Assembly: GCA_016721305.1 (NCBI GenBank)
Contig: JADKIH010000010.1
Coordinates: 62,001-126,000 of the forward strand
Direction: 5' to 3'
Source of the DNA: Bacteroidota bacterium
GTDB taxonomy: Bacteria > Bacteroidota > Bacteroidia > AKYH767-A > 2013-40CM-41-45
Length of the DNA stretch: 64,000 nucleotides
Numbering within the stretch: the first letter of the stretch is position 1; every line of letters starts with the position of its first letter. The notes below the pieces were generated by a model. That model did not search any database. It had not been told where the DNA came from and was given only the letters and a program-made list of their open reading frames with translations. The translations under genes and the position numbers were made by a program. Shown here one piece after another: positions 36,543 to 46,250 of this stretch.

Positions 36543-37031
36543 TTAGTAGAGACCCTGTTTTGCAAATTTCAGGGTCTTTTTTTCGCCATTTACTAAGACC
36601 ATGACTACATAGATTCCGCGTTTTAAATTTTGAAGCGGCAATTCCTTCGTGTAAACCCAATTAGTTGTCGATGCATAAAAGTAATCGGTGTAATTTAAAC
36701 CACCCATCGAATCATATATGTATAAAGTGGCACTGCCCGGAGATTTCATGAATATGGTGAAGTGAACAACATCTAAATAAATTGCCGTCGGATAAAAATC
36801 AAAATCAAATCCTCCGCACGGCCCCTGTGTCCAATACTGATTCAATAACCCTCCCCAGTAATAAGCCGCACATTCATTCCGATAGGTTTCCCCATCGCAT
36901 CCGCAAACAGGGAAATAGTCGGTGCCACATGCCTGATAGGTATTTGCATCACGCAAAGTATCTAAACAAAGTGTCTGGCCTTTCGAAAAAAGCGGAGATG
37001 AAATCAGCAATAAAATCAGAAGGTATCGCAT
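36543..37031 (-). CDS. secreted Kazal-like protein with T9SS-type C-terminal domain
   Basis: A 162-residue exported protein. Residues 1-19 are a signal peptide (LFSKGQ). A small Cys-rich module follows, C..CGTDYFPVCGCDGETYRNECAAYY, matching the Kazal-type serine protease inhibitor pattern (PVCGxDGxTYxNxC). The last about 80 residues form a beta-sandwich with FTIFMKSPGSATLYIYDSMG, then LKRGIYVVMVLVNGEKKTLKF, very like a type A sorting domain. It may protect the cell surface from proteases, perhaps its own secreted subtilase, but this is inference. The start at 37031 (MRYLLILLLI) is chosen because the signal peptide begins there. The 3' end shares sequence with the cas6 terminator. Confidence 0.82.
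   Translation of the reverse strand: MRYLLILLLISSPLFSKGQTLCLDTLRDANTYQACGTDYFPVCGCDGETYRNECAAYYWGGLLNQYWTQGPCGGFDFDFYPTAIYLDVVHFTIFMKSPGSATLYIYDSMGGLNYTDYFYASTTNWVYTKELPLQNLKRGIYVVMVLVNGEKKTLKFAKQGLY
36550..36583 (+). terminator. intrinsic terminator of cas6 inside the convergent gene
   Basis: AGACCCTG (36550-36557) and CAGGGTCT (36570-36577) form an 8-bp stem, followed by TTTTTT. The stem lies in the last codons (AKQGLY) of the minus-strand gene ending at 36543, so the terminator is embedded in coding sequence. Confidence 0.75.
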
Positions 37032-37120
37032 GTGGTAAAGATAAAGCATTCTCCGTCTATTTTCAATGATTTTGGGTGAAGGAGGGTGCGGAATGGGTAT
37101 ATTTGGGCGGGGTGTTAGTC

Positions 37121-37323
37121 GGGTTGCGAGTTGCGAGTTGCGGGTTGCGAAGGCGTTTTACAAACCGCTACGCCTCATCCGAAGCCCGCAACTCGCACCC
37201 CGCAACCCGCAACTCGCAACCCGCAACTCGTAACTCGTAACCCGTAACCCGCACCCCGCACCCCGCAACCCGCAACCCGCAACCCGCAACTCGTAACCCG
37301 CAACCCGCAACCCGCAACCCGCC
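37121..37323. repeat. inverted heptamer arrays (GGGTTGC / GCAACCC), 19-unit right arm
   Basis: The left arm 37121-37148 has GGGTTGC, GAGTTGC, GAGTTGC and GGGTTGC. The right arm 37188-37320 has 19 units in perfect 7-base register: GCAACCC, GCAACTC, GCACCCC, GTAACCC and GTAACTC. They can pair as a GC-rich stem. The 39-base centre holds an inner stem AGGCGT/ACGCCT. Only GCC separates the array from the TTG start at 37324. Confidence 0.95.
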
Positions 37324-37908
37324 TTGAACTTCCTCGCCCACATATACCTATCCGGCTCCGACAAAGAACTTATGATTGGGAATTTTATTGCCGACTTTGT
37401 GAAGGGTAAGCAGAAGGATAGTTACCCGGATGGGATTCGGAAGGGGATAGAGCTTCATAGGGCGATCGACGACTTTACCGACCACCATCCAATGACCGGG
37501 GAGAGTAAAGCGCGCCTGAGACCATTATATCGTAAATACTCGGGGGTTATCGTGGATCTGTATTATGATCACTTTCTGGCAGCTAATTTTACTCGTTATT
37601 CTGACTTGACGCTGGTTGAATATTCAGCGCAAACGTATCGGTATATATCTGAATATGAGTCGATTTTGCCTGATGGAGTGAAGTTCTTTCTTCCATATAT
37701 GGTCGAAAAAAACTGGCTTCTCAACTATGCCACCGTTGCCGGAATCGGTCGGGCTCTCTCCGGCCTGTCGACGCGGGTTAGCTTCGAAAACAAGATGAAT
37801 GAGTCGGTTCGGGAGCTCGAACAATATTATGAGCTCTTTGAAAATGAATTCACCCGCTTTTTCCCTGAGTTAGTTACCTTTGCCGCCGCAAAAAAGCTTT
37901 TGCTCTAA
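37324..37908 (+). CDS. acpH: acyl carrier protein phosphodiesterase
   Basis: A 194-residue HD-like hydrolase (DUF479/AcpH) that removes the 4'-phosphopantetheine arm from acyl carrier protein. The N-terminus NFLAHIYLSG and the motifs MIGNFIADFVKGKQ, GIELHRAIDDFTDHHP and DLYYDHFLAANF carry the conserved His and Asp residues. The start is a TTG, chosen because family members begin MNFLAH at this point and no ATG is available. It directly follows the GCAACCC array, so the gene has no ordinary leader. The next gene (DUF167) starts 2 bases after its stop, indicating an operon. Confidence 0.9.
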   Translation: MNFLAHIYLSGSDKELMIGNFIADFVKGKQKDSYPDGIRKGIELHRAIDDFTDHHPMTGESKARLRPLYRKYSGVIVDLYYDHFLAANFTRYSDLTLVEYSAQTYRYISEYESILPDGVKFFLPYMVEKNWLLNYATVAGIGRALSGLSTRVSFENKMNESVRELEQYYELFENEFTRFFPELVTFAAAKKLLL

Positions 37909-37910
37909 TC

Positions 37911-38174
37911 ATGCTGCTCTACCTGAAAGTCAAGCCCAATCAGCGTTTCGATAAAATCGAGAAAACCGAGGATGGCTGGCAAATTCGACTTCATGCTCCG
38001 GCTGTGGATGGGAAAGCAAATGATCATCTCATTGCCTTCCTCTCAAAAGTTTTCAAGATCCCTAAATCAGCTATTGCCCTAAAAAAAGGTCAGACAGCGA
38101 AGTTTAAATGCTTGGAAATACAGGCAGAAGAGGGTCTTATCTTGAAAAGACTTGAAGAGGAAGCAGAAGGCTGA
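37911..38174 (+). CDS. DUF167 (YggU) family protein
   Basis: An 87-residue protein of the DUF167/YggU family: LYLKVKPNQRFDKIEK, then WQIRLHAPAVDGKANDHLIAFLSKVFKIPKSAIALKKGQTAKFKCLEI. The K-x-P, APAVDGKAN and GQTAKFK stretches are typical. The family has a small alpha/beta fold and no established biochemical function. It is co-transcribed with acpH, with 2 bases between. The length is normal (family about 90-100 residues). Confidence 0.88.
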   Translation: MLLYLKVKPNQRFDKIEKTEDGWQIRLHAPAVDGKANDHLIAFLSKVFKIPKSAIALKKGQTAKFKCLEIQAEEGLILKRLEEEAEG

Positions 38175-38290
38175 TCTGCACATGGAATTGTGAATAAATA
38201 GAACCTGCGTAAAACGTGGGCTACAAGGCATCTCTTAATTTTAGCATCTCCCGGAAACAGGGTTTTTCGGGCAATTTTAAAAATCAAATT

Positions 38291-40165
38291 ATGGCTGAAA
38301 AGACAAAACCGGATCATGGGTATACCGAAGACAGCATCCGGTCGCTGGATTGGAAAGAACATATCAGAACGCGTCCCGGTATGTATATCGGAAAGCTGGG
38401 TGACGGCTCCTCGAAAGATGATGGTATCTACGTCCTCCTCAAAGAGGTGATCGATAACTCTATCGATGAGCACGTAATGGGTTATGGTAAAACAATCGAA
38501 GTACAGATCGAAGGCGGTCAGGTTTTCGTGCGTGACTATGGTCGTGGTATTCCTCTGGGTAAAGTGATCGAATGTGTTTCTAAAATCAATACCGGTGGTA
38601 AGTACGACTCAAAAGCTTTCCAGAAAAGTGTCGGTTTGAATGGTGTCGGTACGAAAGCCGTGAATGCACTATCGGGTGAATTTATCGTTCAGTCTTTCCG
38701 AGAAGGTCGTACAAAAATGGCGACTTTCAATCAAGGTAATCTCATAAAAGAAGAAAAGGAGAAAGCAACGGATCAGAAGAATGGTACTAACATGATCTTC
38801 TATCCTGATAAAGACATCTTCCGCAATTACAAATACAATCCAGAGTATGTAAATAACATGCTCTGGAATTATGTCTACCTCAACAAAGGTCTGACTATCG
38901 AATACAACAATCAAAAGTTTTTCTCGGAAAACGGACTGAAGGATTTGCTCGAGAAAAATCTGAGCGACGAGTTACTCTACCCGATCATCCATATCCACGG
39001 CGATGATATCGAAGTAGCCTTCACGCACACTACGGCATACGGCGAAGAATACTATTCTTTCGTAAACGGTCAGCATACAACGCAAGGTGGTACTCACCAG
39101 GCAGCTTTCCGCGAGGCGATCGTTAAAACAATTCGTGAATTCTTCAAAAAGGATTTCGACCCGAGTGATGTGCGTACTTCTATTAACGCCGCAATCTCTG
39201 TTCGTGTTCAGGAACCGGTTTTCGAATCTCAAACGAAGACGAAATTAGGTTCACTCACTCGTGAGCCAAATGGTTTGGCCATCCGTACATGGATCAACGA
39301 CTTCATCAAAACAGAGCTCGACAACTACCTTCACAAGCACCCTGAAGTAGCGAAAGCTCTCGAGCAAAAGATTCAGCAAAGCGAACGTGAACGTAAAGAA
39401 ATCGCCGGTATCAAAAAGCTGGCTAACGATCGTGCACGTAAAGCGAACCTGCATAACAAAAATTACGTGACTGCCGTGTTCACCAGACTCTCGTCATATC
39501 GATCGTCTTGAGTCGACACTCTTCATCACTGAGGGTGATTCAGCTTCGGGTTCAATCACGAAAGCACGTGATATCAATACGCAAGGAGTATTCAGCTTAA
39601 AGGGTAAACCTCTCAACTGTTACGGAATGACTAAGAAAGTCGTTTACGAAAACGAAGAGTTTAACCTTTTGCAAAATGCACTCAACATCGAAGATGGTCT
39701 CGAAGAATTGCGCTACAACAAATCGTAGTCGCAACCGATGCCGATGTCGACGGTATGCACATTCGTTTGCTGTTGATGACGTTCTTCCTTCAATTCTTCC
39801 CTGAAGTTATTAAAGCAGGTAATTTGTTTATCCTCCAGACTCCTTTGTTCCGTGTCCGTAATAAGCGCGAAACAATTTACTGTTACAGCGACGGTGAACG
39901 CGTTCGCGCCATCGAGAAATTAGGACCAAAGCCGGAGATCACACGTTTCAAAGGATTGGGTGAAATTTCGCCTGACGAATTCGGTCATTTCATCGGCAAG
40001 AACATTCGTCTCGAGCCGGTGACTCTGAGTCAGGAAGAAACAATTCACCACTTATTGGAATACTACATGGGTAAAAACTCACCGGAACGTCAGGAGTTCA
40101 TCATCCGAAACCTGCGAATGGAAAAAGATGAAGTGAAGCCGGAAGCAGAAGTTGTTACTGCTTAA
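38291..40165 (+). CDS. parE: DNA topoisomerase IV subunit B, frames broken
   Basis: The ATPase subunit of topoisomerase IV, which unlinks daughter chromosomes. The GHKL domain shows VIDNSIDEH, DYGRGIPLG and GLNGVGTKAVNALSG. The transducer follows, then the TOPRIM parts ITEGDSASGSITKARD and DADVDGMHIR. ATG 38291 (MAEKTKPDHG) is chosen over upstream codons. Three frame breaks occur: near 39465 (an A lost from a run), near 39495, and near 39722 (an A lost before IVVATDADVDG). Restored length is about 625 residues. It is parE rather than gyrB because parC follows in the same direction, the usual Bacteroidota arrangement, and the short RPGMYIGKLGDGSSKDDG loop fits ParE. Breaks in an essential gene point to sequence errors. 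Confidence 0.9.
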
Positions 40166-40213
40166 TCATTCACGTTTTACCCGAATTATTTTTTAATTAA
40201 TTGAATTGACAAA

Positions 40214-42495
40214 ATGTCGAAGAAGAAAAAAGATACACCTCAGGAAAATGCACCACTGGGAGAAGTACGTGAGTTAACCCGTTCCGTCCATGTCAATGGA
40301 ATGTATGAAAACTGGTTTCTCGACTATGCTTCGTATGTAATCCTCGAACGTGCCGTTCCACATATTAACGATGGTTTAAAGCCGGTTCAACGCCGTATCC
40401 TGCACTCGATGTGGGAAATGGAAGACGGTCGCTATAATAAGGTTGCCAACGTCATTGGTCACTCAATGAAATATCACCCGCATGGTGATGCTTCTATCGG
40501 AGATGCGATGGTTCAGCTCGGTCAGAAAGAATTGCTGATCGACATGCAGGGTAACTGGGGAAATATTTTCACCGGCGACAGCGCTGCCGCTTCCCGATAT
40601 ATTGAAGCTCGTCTATCGAAGTTTGCTCTCGATGTTGTGTATAACGAGAAAACGACGAACTGGCAATTAAGCTACGATGGTCGTAATCGTGAGCCTCTTA
40701 CTTTACCGGTAAAATTCCCGCTCCTTCTTGCACAGGGTGTCGAAGGTATCGCCGTTGGTCTTGCCTGTAAAATTCTTCCGCACAATTTTGTGGAACTTAT
40801 CGAAGGTTCTATCGATATTCTCCGTGGTAAAAAAGTTAGTCTGGTTCCTGATTTTCCAACAGGTGGTATTGCCGACTTCAGTAAATACAACGAAGGTCTC
40901 CGCGGAGGTCGTATCCGTGTGCGTGCGAAGATTGAAAAGCGTGATCGTAAAACGCTTGTCATTACTGAAATTCCTTTCGGTACGACGACAGTTTCTTTGA
41001 TCGATACGATTCTTTCGGCAAACGATAAAGGAAAAATTAAGGTTAAGAAAGTAGAAGATAATACAGCCAGCAAGGTGGAGATTATGATTCACCTGCATAG
41101 CGATTCATACGAAGACATCGACAAAACCATCGATGCATTGTATGCCTTCACCGACTGCGAAGTTTCTATTTCTCCGAATGCTTGTGTAATTGTGGAAGAT
41201 AAACCGCAATTCATGAGTGTAAATGAGATTTTGAAATACAATACGGAACAAACAACTCGTCTTCTTAAAGAAGGAGCTGGAAATCCGTATGCGTGAGCTC
41301 GAAGAAGAATGGCACTTCAGTTCATTGATTAAAATCTTCATCGAAAAACGTATCTATCGCAACATTGAAGAATGTACTACCTGGGAAAGCGTTATCGAAA
41401 CGATCGATGCCGGACTCAAGCCGTATAAGAAGCGCTTCAAACGCGAAATTACCCGCGACGATATTATCTCTCTTACTGAAATCAAGATCAAACGTATTTC
41501 TAAATACGATGTGAAAGAGCAGGATGAGAAGATCCGCGGACTGGAAGATGAAATGAAGGAAGTGGCAAATAATCTCGCCAACATCCGTCAGTATACAATC
41601 AACTGGTATAAAGACTTATTAAAGAAATACGGAAAAGGACGTGAGCGTAAAACTCAGATCAGCTCATTCGAAGCCGTTGTAGCTTCTGAAGTAATCATCA
41701 ACAATCAGAAATTGTATGTGAATCGTGAAGACGGTTTTGCAGGTTTCTCTTTGAAGAAAGATGAATTCGTAAGTGGATTGCTCCGAACTCGATGAAATCA
41801 TCGTCTTCCGCGGCGATGGTACGATGATCGTCACCCGTGTCGACGAGAAGAAGTACGTCGGTAAAGATGTTCGCTACATCGCCGTTTACCGCAAGACAGA
41901 ACCGGAACCTGTGTACAATCTGATTTATCAGGATGGCAAAGGCGGTAATGTGATGGTGAAACGATTCACCGTCGGCGGAACTACTCGCGACAAGGAATAC
42001 GTTCTGACAAAAGGAGCAGAGGGATCGAAAGTATTGTGGTTCTCCATTTCCGGAGTAAACGATGCTGAAACGGTTCGTGCAATGCTACGTCCGAAACCAA
42101 AGCTGCGCATTACTCAGATCGATGTTAACTTCAACGAAATCGAAGTAAAAGGTCGCGGTACAAACGGTAACATCCTTTCACGCCATTCGGTTAGTCGCGT
42201 CATTAAACTGGCGGATGCAAAACCTGTAGCGAAAGCCGAGCAAATCAGTATCGACGTGCCGGTGAAAGCCGAGGCTAAAACGAAACTCCCTGAAATTAAA
42301 TCGAAGCCGGTAGAGCAAAAGCCTGTCAAAGGCAAGCCCGCTCCGGTCGCAAAAAAACCGGTCGCGAAGGAAGCTGTAAAAAAAAAAGCAAATCCGCTCC
42401 AGGAAGAGGGCGCGGTAACAGTAGAGTGGAGCTTCGACGCAAAAAGCGATAAAAACGCCTCCGGCCGCGATCCGCAGACGAATCTTTTTGATTAA
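40214..42495 (+). CDS. parC: DNA topoisomerase IV subunit A, frames broken
   Basis: The DNA-cleaving subunit of topoisomerase IV, about 759 residues. The N-terminal breakage-reunion domain carries LKPVQRRILHSMWEM, YHPHGDASIGDAMVQLGQ (the quinolone-resistance region) and the active tyrosine Tyr129 in ASRYIEARL. A tower and coiled-coil region follows, then a C-terminal beta-propeller-like domain, and a last about 90 residues rich in Lys, Pro and Ala (VKAEAKTKLPEIKSKPVEQK). Two frame breaks, near 41275 (extra G before ELEIRMRELEEEW) and near 41785 (extra G before CSELDEIIVF), split it into three frames; removing one base at each gives a continuous product. It lies 48 bases after parE and is co-transcribed with it. 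Confidence 0.92.
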
Positions 42496-42504
42496 CCTTT
42501 CTTG

Positions 42505-42635
42505 AATTAGCTAATTAGCTGATTGGCTAATTAGCTAATTTAAGAACCGGTTTAAATAATATTACCCATTTTACGTTTTCTAAGCGATTTGCTACCGATC
42601 ATCAGCTAATCAGCTAATCGTCTAATCAGCTAATT
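42505..42635. repeat. inverted pair of ATTAGCTR octamer arrays
   Basis: The left arm 42505-42541 has AATTAGCT, AATTAGCT, GATTGGCT and AATTAGCT. The right arm 42601-42635 has ATCAGCTA, ATCAGCTA, ATCGTCTA and ATCAGCTA, the reverse complement with A/G differences. The centre of 59 bases has no clear feature. The pair occupies most of the gap between parC and the next gene. Confidence 0.88.
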
Positions 42636-42658
42636 GAAAAAGTCCGTACCTTTAATCA

Positions 42659-43865
42659 ATGAACCGCCGCCTCCTCCTAACCATCTCCTTACTTCTAAGC
42701 TTCTGCTCAACGCAGGCTGCTTATATTTTGATTCCGATGGATGAGACGCAGACAAATCATCTCAAAGCTTACGGCATCGCTTACTATGCGCTCGAACATG
42801 TAATCGATGTTCAGTGGTTGCTCAATTACCGCGGTGGCAGTTTTTGATTGCGGATAATATGGCGATCGAAAAGGAGTGTGCGATTCGTGGTGTCTCGAAA
42901 CAGATAATTGCAAATGGTCAGGCCGCTGCCATCATACCCGAGATCAGCAATCGGAAGTGAATATGGATGTGGTGAAATTGGAAAAAGCTCCGAAGATTGC
43001 CGTTTATTCTCCGAAAAATAAAATGCCGTGGGATGATGCCGTTACCATGGTACTCACTTATGCTGAAATTCCATACGACGTAGTTTACGATGAAGAAGTG
43101 ATTCAGGGTAAGTTGCCGATGTATGACTGGCTTCACCTGCATCACGAAGATTTTACAGGTCAGTACGGACGTTTCTATGCAGCTTATCGAAATGCTCCCT
43201 GGTATCAGGAAGATGTGCGAAGCACGGAAACTATGGCCGCTAAATTGGGCTATTCAAAGGTTTCGATGATGAAGCTCGCGGTTGCTCAAAAGATCAGAGA
43301 CTTTACCGCCGGTGGAGGATTTCTCTTCGCCATGTGCTCTGCAACGGATAGCTACGACATCGCCCTCTCTGCTGAAGGAGTGGATATATGTGAAAATATG
43401 TTCGACGGCGATGCAGCGGACTCCAAAATGAACAGCAAAATCGATTATACAAAAACTTTTGCGTTCAAAGATTTTAAACTCAGTACGAATCCGTATGAAT
43501 ACGAATTTTCTGATATTGACAATGAACCGCCTCAACGAAAATTAGGCCGTACCGAAGACTTCTTTACGCTATTTGATTTTTCAGCGAAGTGGGATGCCGT
43601 TCCGACGATGTTGTGTCAGAATCATGAGCAAGTGATCAAAGGTTTCATGGGACAAACAACGGCATTCAAGAAAAAATTTCTGAAATCAGATGTATTAGTC
43701 ATGGGTGAAACGAAGTCTGAAAACGAAGCTCGCTATATACACGGTGAGTTCGGAAAAGGTACATGGACTTTTTACAGCGGTCACGATCCGGAAGATTATC
43801 AACACCAGGTAGGCGACCCGCAAACCGATTTGGCACTTCATCCCAATTCCCCGGCTACCGACTAA
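42659..43865 (+). CDS. exported Bacteroidota-specific protein, GATase1-like; frames broken
   Basis: About 402 residues after restoring two one-base losses (near 42845 in a T-run, and near 42942). Residues 1-20 form a signal peptide (FCSTQAA). Conserved-looking motifs are ILIPMDETQTNHLKAYGIAY, WLLNYRGGSF, MYDWLHLHHEDFTGQYGRFY, GGFLFAMCSATDSYDIAL and YSGHDPEDYQHQVGDP. Close relatives are often labelled asparagine synthetase B in databases, but no Ntn glutaminase or AsnB domain is visible. The FAMCSA elbow and the HDPEDY segment rather suggest a class I glutamine amidotransferase-like fold in the periplasm, with Cys and His as possible catalytic residues. The function is unknown. Octamer repeats flank it on both sides. 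Confidence 0.78.
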
Positions 43866-43923
43866 TCTTAAACAACGTCCTTTCCCGCCGCCAAGAAGAA
43901 GAAACAGAAGACGTGCTACCCCC

Positions 43924-44058
43924 AATTAGCTGATTCGCTAATTAGCTAATTAGCTAATTTACGGAGTACGCTATAACTGCTTTATTAAATTTTCAATACA
44001 CACGTCTTTCACACACAATACTAATCATCAAATCAGCTAACACAGATCAGCTAATTGG
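43924..44058. repeat. inverted pair of ATTAGCTR octamer arrays between convergent genes
   Basis: The left arm 43924-43960 has AATTAGCT, GATTCGCT, AATTAGCT and AATTAGCT. The right arm 44031-44058 is a degraded reverse complement (AATCAGCTAA, GATCAGCTAATT). The outer ends match best (CCAATTAGCTGAT with ATCAGCTAATTGG). The right arm stops 2 bases from the stop codon of the porin gene. Confidence 0.82.
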
Positions 44059-44060
44059 TT

Positions 44061-45938
44061 TCACTGATCAAAAAACCTCCAAACCAACCCAAACCGAAAA
44101 ACTTTCCCCGGTTGCGGATAATGCGGAGTGAGATAGTAGGCCGACTTTTGCATATTGTCGTTGATGTTTTCCATTTTCAGGAATATTCTTGCTGACTTGA
44201 TTTTTATTCTTAAGAACAAGTCGAAGCGTAAATACCCCTCCGTTTTCATTTCATCCTGACGATAGAACAGTCCCGTCGACGGCATGAAATTATCGGCGTA
44301 GTACTCCGAATTGTAAGCGGCATTCACACCAATGTCAGTGAGCATTTTATTGGAAAAGAACTTGTGCTGATAAAACAATGAATGCAAAGTAAAGAGCGGC
44401 GCCAGGTGAATCTGATCTTCGCCCGAATTTTTCTGAATCGTAAGATTGTTTTCAAAATGAAAGCCTCCGATCAGGAAGGTCTTTTCCAATTTCAACTGAT
44501 CTATCGTTACCACAGGCGCATATTGCTCGGGTAATGCCTCATTGTTCATGAATACAAGATTCTTTACATTCAATCGACGTGCCGATAAACGCAAATGGTA
44601 TTGAGGCAGTGTATAATGAAGATCAATAGACAGTAAATCGCTTTTGCCGAAATCATTGAACCAGATAAAATTATTCGATTCATTGAATTGGTAAATGAAT
44701 CCGGTGAATATTTTGCCGAAAGAACTTCTCCGCCAATTTTTCCGAAACCAAATAATGGAATCTCTGCTTTCAAACGTCCTTCGTAATTTTGTTGGTCACG
44801 GCCATCCAATACGTATTTTACTTCTGCATGAACATCGAGCAATGAAGAATCGAAACGGGAGGTAACTTCTCCGCCGAGCGTCATATTATGCCACGATGTT
44901 TGATATTTCTGAACGTATTTTACCGTCTGATATCCGAGCGAACCGGCAAATGACCAGTATTTCGAAAAGGCAGTTTGATTACGCTTGTCGGCAGGAACGA
45001 TTACAGAAAGTTTGTTATTCAGATCGTCGGCCGAAAGTGAGTCGTAGGTATTCTGACTGAAATAGAAATCGGAATAAAACGCACTGTCGGCAGTTGCATC
45101 GGTGTAGGCAAGCGAATGTCGGTTATATTCAAGCGAATGATTGATACGCAGGAATGGAATATTTCCGCCGCTGTGCGTGCTGTCCGGATCTTTCTTTCCG
45201 AAATCAAGATATTGACTCACACAAAAATCACGACGACGCTCGCGTTGTTTGGCGTCGGCTATATTGTGAGCGAGTCCTTTTACCGAAACATTGTCGGTCA
45301 AGTGAATAAAAATGCGGAGTCGTTCTGAATCCCGCCATTCATCTGATCTTCTATGCTCTGCCATCTGGCATTGGCGAACAATGAATAGACTCCGGAGGCG
45401 CTGCGATAAGAAGTAAAGAGAATAAACTTACTCTTATAGGTATCGCTGTTCAGATATAATCCTTCACCCCAAAACGCTCGAAGGTAATTCGGCATTCCAG
45501 GTTTTGATGATATTTTGACTATGCGAAATTTGTATGGCAAGTTCCTTAAAAGTTCCGCTGTGATAGGCGATTTCCGTAAACTTTTTATTTACTCGTAGTA
45601 TTTTACGCTATCGTTTTCGGTTAAATAGAAATCGTTGCTTCGGATGCCTGTAAACGTTGTGAGCTGCCGGGTAAACGGAATCTCATCGACTGGGCAGCAC
45701 TTCCCGGAACGCCCAACAAGGTATTATGCCTGTTCTGCTGCCTGATTTACACGATCAGTTACCTTGGGCGTAGAGTCGGGGTGCTAAAGAATATTCCGTT
45801 CCTGAAATCTGTTTCGAAATAATACCGGATATTGGTAGGGATAGTAGCTTTTGCAGTGCTGTCAGTCTTCACCATCTGTGCAATTGCTTGCCCGGAAAGC
45901 CCGAAGAGTACTAAAAATAAACAAAAATGAAATTTCAT
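44061..45938 (-). CDS. putative outer-membrane porin (Porin_10-like), several frame breaks
   Basis: A gene of about 625 codons read in at least four frame segments: 45938-45759, then a poorly readable part, 45540-45298, 45364-44570 and 44594-44061. A signal peptide (FLVLFGLSGQAIAQ) starts at 45938. The mature part has barrel strands with frequent Tyr, Asn and Phe (YNRHSLAYTDATADSAFYSDFYFSQNTYDS is spread over two strands), and it ends HYPQPGKVFRFGLVWRFF with a final aromatic, as outer-membrane barrels do. The layout and the late LRIKIKSARIFLKMENINDN region resemble the Bacteroidota putative porin family PF14121. At least three indels separate the frames. A substrate cannot be predicted. Confidence 0.72.
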
Positions 45939-45992
45939 CCGCCTTTTGCTATCAGGGGACGAAGTTAGCCAAAACCTGCAAAAGTGCACAAA

Positions 45993-46181
45993 TTATTGAC
46001 CTGAGGTTTCGTCGGGCATCACCAATGCCATGATGAGGTACAATAGCACTCCCGAACCGAAAATCAATACGGCCGCTACAAATAGGATTCTAAAAATGGT
46101 TGGGTCTGTCTCAAAATAGGCTCCCAAACCGCCACATACACCAAGAAATTTCTTGTCTTTTCTCACTAGTCTTTTTTCCAT
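45993..46181 (-). CDS. PspC domain protein
   Basis: A 62-residue inner-membrane protein consisting of one PspC domain: KRLVRKDKKFLGVCGGLGAY, TDPTIFRILFVAAVLI, then a second hydrophobic segment GVLLYLIMALVMP. PspC proteins act in envelope-stress responses; in Bacteroidota such stand-alone small forms are common and their role is not established. It lies between the porin gene (same strand, 54 bases downstream) and a divergent nuclease gene. The frame is intact. Confidence 0.9.
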   Translation of the reverse strand: MEKRLVRKDKKFLGVCGGLGAYFETDPTIFRILFVAAVLIFGSGVLLYLIMALVMPDETSGQ

Positions 46182-46250
46182 GAGATGAGATTTTCAGCTA
46201 ATTTAATGTTTCATTTGCAGTTCTCAAATTGATCTTTTTCAACACCGATT

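Noticed and set aside
37121..37323. CRISPR array, as a cas6 gene is 0.6 kb away
   Set aside because: Units are 7 bases long and contiguous. There are no 24-40 base repeats separated by unique spacers here or anywhere in the window.
37158..37364. Minus-strand open frame encoding GLRVAGYELRV-type repeats
   Set aside because: It is only the translation of the GCAACCC heptamer array; a 7-base period gives a 7-residue repeat in any open frame. It overlaps the acpH start.
40214..42495. Programmed frameshifting in parC, parE or rny
   Set aside because: Breaks differ in direction and context, occur up to three times per gene, and several sit in homopolymers. No slippery heptamer with a downstream structure is seen.
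42659..43865. Asparagine synthetase B assignment
   Set aside because: No N-terminal Cys glutaminase domain or SGGxDS loop; a real AsnB is at 59594.
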